Assembly: GCA_002316385.1 (NCBI GenBank)
Contig: DCDL01000055.1
Location: forward strand, 148,229-153,800
Direction of reading: 5' to 3'
Length of the DNA stretch: 5,572 bases
Source: Clostridium sp. UBA1056
GTDB lineage: Bacteria; Bacillota; Clostridia; Clostridiales; Clostridiaceae
A program made the position numbers and the translations under genes. Under the pieces are notes generated by a model. The model saw only the letters and a list, made by a program, of their open reading frames with translations, did no database searches and was not told the origin of the DNA. This document shows, in pieces, positions 5,429 to 5,572 of this stretch. Each line of letters starts with the position of its first letter. Within the stretch, counting starts at the first letter, position 1.

Positions 5429-5437
5429 AGTATAACA
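5429..5437 (-). promoter_or_regulatory. Candidate extended -10 promoter on the minus strand
   Basis: Reading the minus strand, 5437 to 5429 is TGTTATACT, a TG-N-TATAAT type extended -10 with one mismatch. Transcription would begin near 5422, just before the 76-base hairpin, and run into it. A second -10-like TATAAA lies at 5420-5415. No convincing -35 was found, so confidence is low. Confidence 0.25.
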
Positions 5438-5450
5438 CACAAACAATATA

Positions 5451-5493
5451 AAAAACTAGAGGAAGAATATATCTTTTCTCTAGTTTTTCTTTT
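5451..5493. terminator. Bidirectional intrinsic terminator
   Basis: AAAAACTAGAG (5451-5461) pairs perfectly with CTCTAGTTTTT (5478-5488). The stem extends inward by a few more pairs (GAAGA with TCTTT, one bulge) to a 5-base ATATA loop. On the plus strand the stem is followed by C and TTTT (5489-5493); on the minus strand the A-tract becomes the T-tract. It should end the proC-ppnP transcript, and any leftward transcript from a gene to the right of the window. Confidence 0.8.
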
Positions 5494-5519
5494 AGAATAT
5501 TAAACTGAAACTTATTATA

Positions 5520-5542
5520 TAAGGCATCTTCAAAAAATAAAT
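5520..5542 (-). repeat. Right arm of a locus-flanking inverted repeat
   Basis: Read on the minus strand this is ATTTATTTT, TTGA, AGATGCCTTA, matching the first 20 bases of the window apart from the joint. It lies 27 bases beyond the terminator. The sequence outside it (5543-5572) has no counterpart within the window because the left copy is cut at base 1. If both arms continue outward, the operon sits between two inverted copies of one element. Confidence 0.5.
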
Positions 5543-5572
5543 AAGTCAGAATGCTCATCTATTTTGTGTTAT

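Noticed and set aside
5331..5558. 75-residue minus-strand reading frame
   Set aside because: It runs through the bidirectional terminator, the 76-base hairpin and part of the inverted-repeat arm. Its composition is that of translated AT-rich non-coding DNA and no family is recognisable.

Overview
The window is AT-rich, low-GC DNA with strong AGGAGG-type ribosome binding sites. It carries a four-gene, all-plus-strand anaerobic metabolism locus that fits a Clostridium-like, Stickland-fermenting Firmicute. No taxonomic marker gene is present, so the organism call rests on base composition, gene content and similarity (from memory) to the Clostridioides difficile proteins.

Layout: (1) 1-110, a leader with the inner end of an inverted repeat, a weak promoter candidate and a small inverted repeat. 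(2) 111-1025, a glycyl-radical-enzyme activating enzyme (radical SAM plus two extra 4Fe-4S cluster motifs). (3) 1026-1397, a 372-base gene-free stretch with a 104-base hairpin-forming element, two copies of a 10-base perfect palindrome, a duplicated 22-base segment, a plausible promoter and an 11-bp hairpin just before the next ribosome binding site. (4) 1398-3770, trans-4-hydroxy-L-proline dehydratase HypD, with the Cys434/Glu436 and Gly765 radical residues in register. (5) 3771-4018, three tandem copies of a hairpin repeat. (6) 4019-4819, proC, pyrroline-5-carboxylate reductase. (7) 4845-5153, ppnP, a small cupin-type nucleoside phosphorylase. (8) 5154-5572, gene-free: three more copies of the hairpin repeat, a 76-base multi-tier hairpin, a bidirectional intrinsic terminator and the second arm of the inverted repeat.

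How the genes work together: the activase installs a glycyl radical on HypD. HypD dehydrates trans-4-hydroxy-L-proline (abundant in collagen) to 1-pyrroline-5-carboxylate, and ProC reduces that to L-proline. Proline can then feed protein synthesis or the Stickland proline reductase, whose genes are not in this window. PpnP has no obvious role in this pathway and appears to be co-transcribed with proC.

The enzymes belong to known families. The least explained parts are non-coding: (a) a six-copy two-hairpin repeat whose stems show compensatory changes and which begins exactly at the stop codons of hypD and ppnP; (b) the 76-base structured element near 5336-5411, possibly a minus-strand small RNA; (c) inverted-repeat arms at both window ends that bracket the whole locus; and (d) the structured leader of hypD. 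All pairings were read by eye, with no folding or database search.
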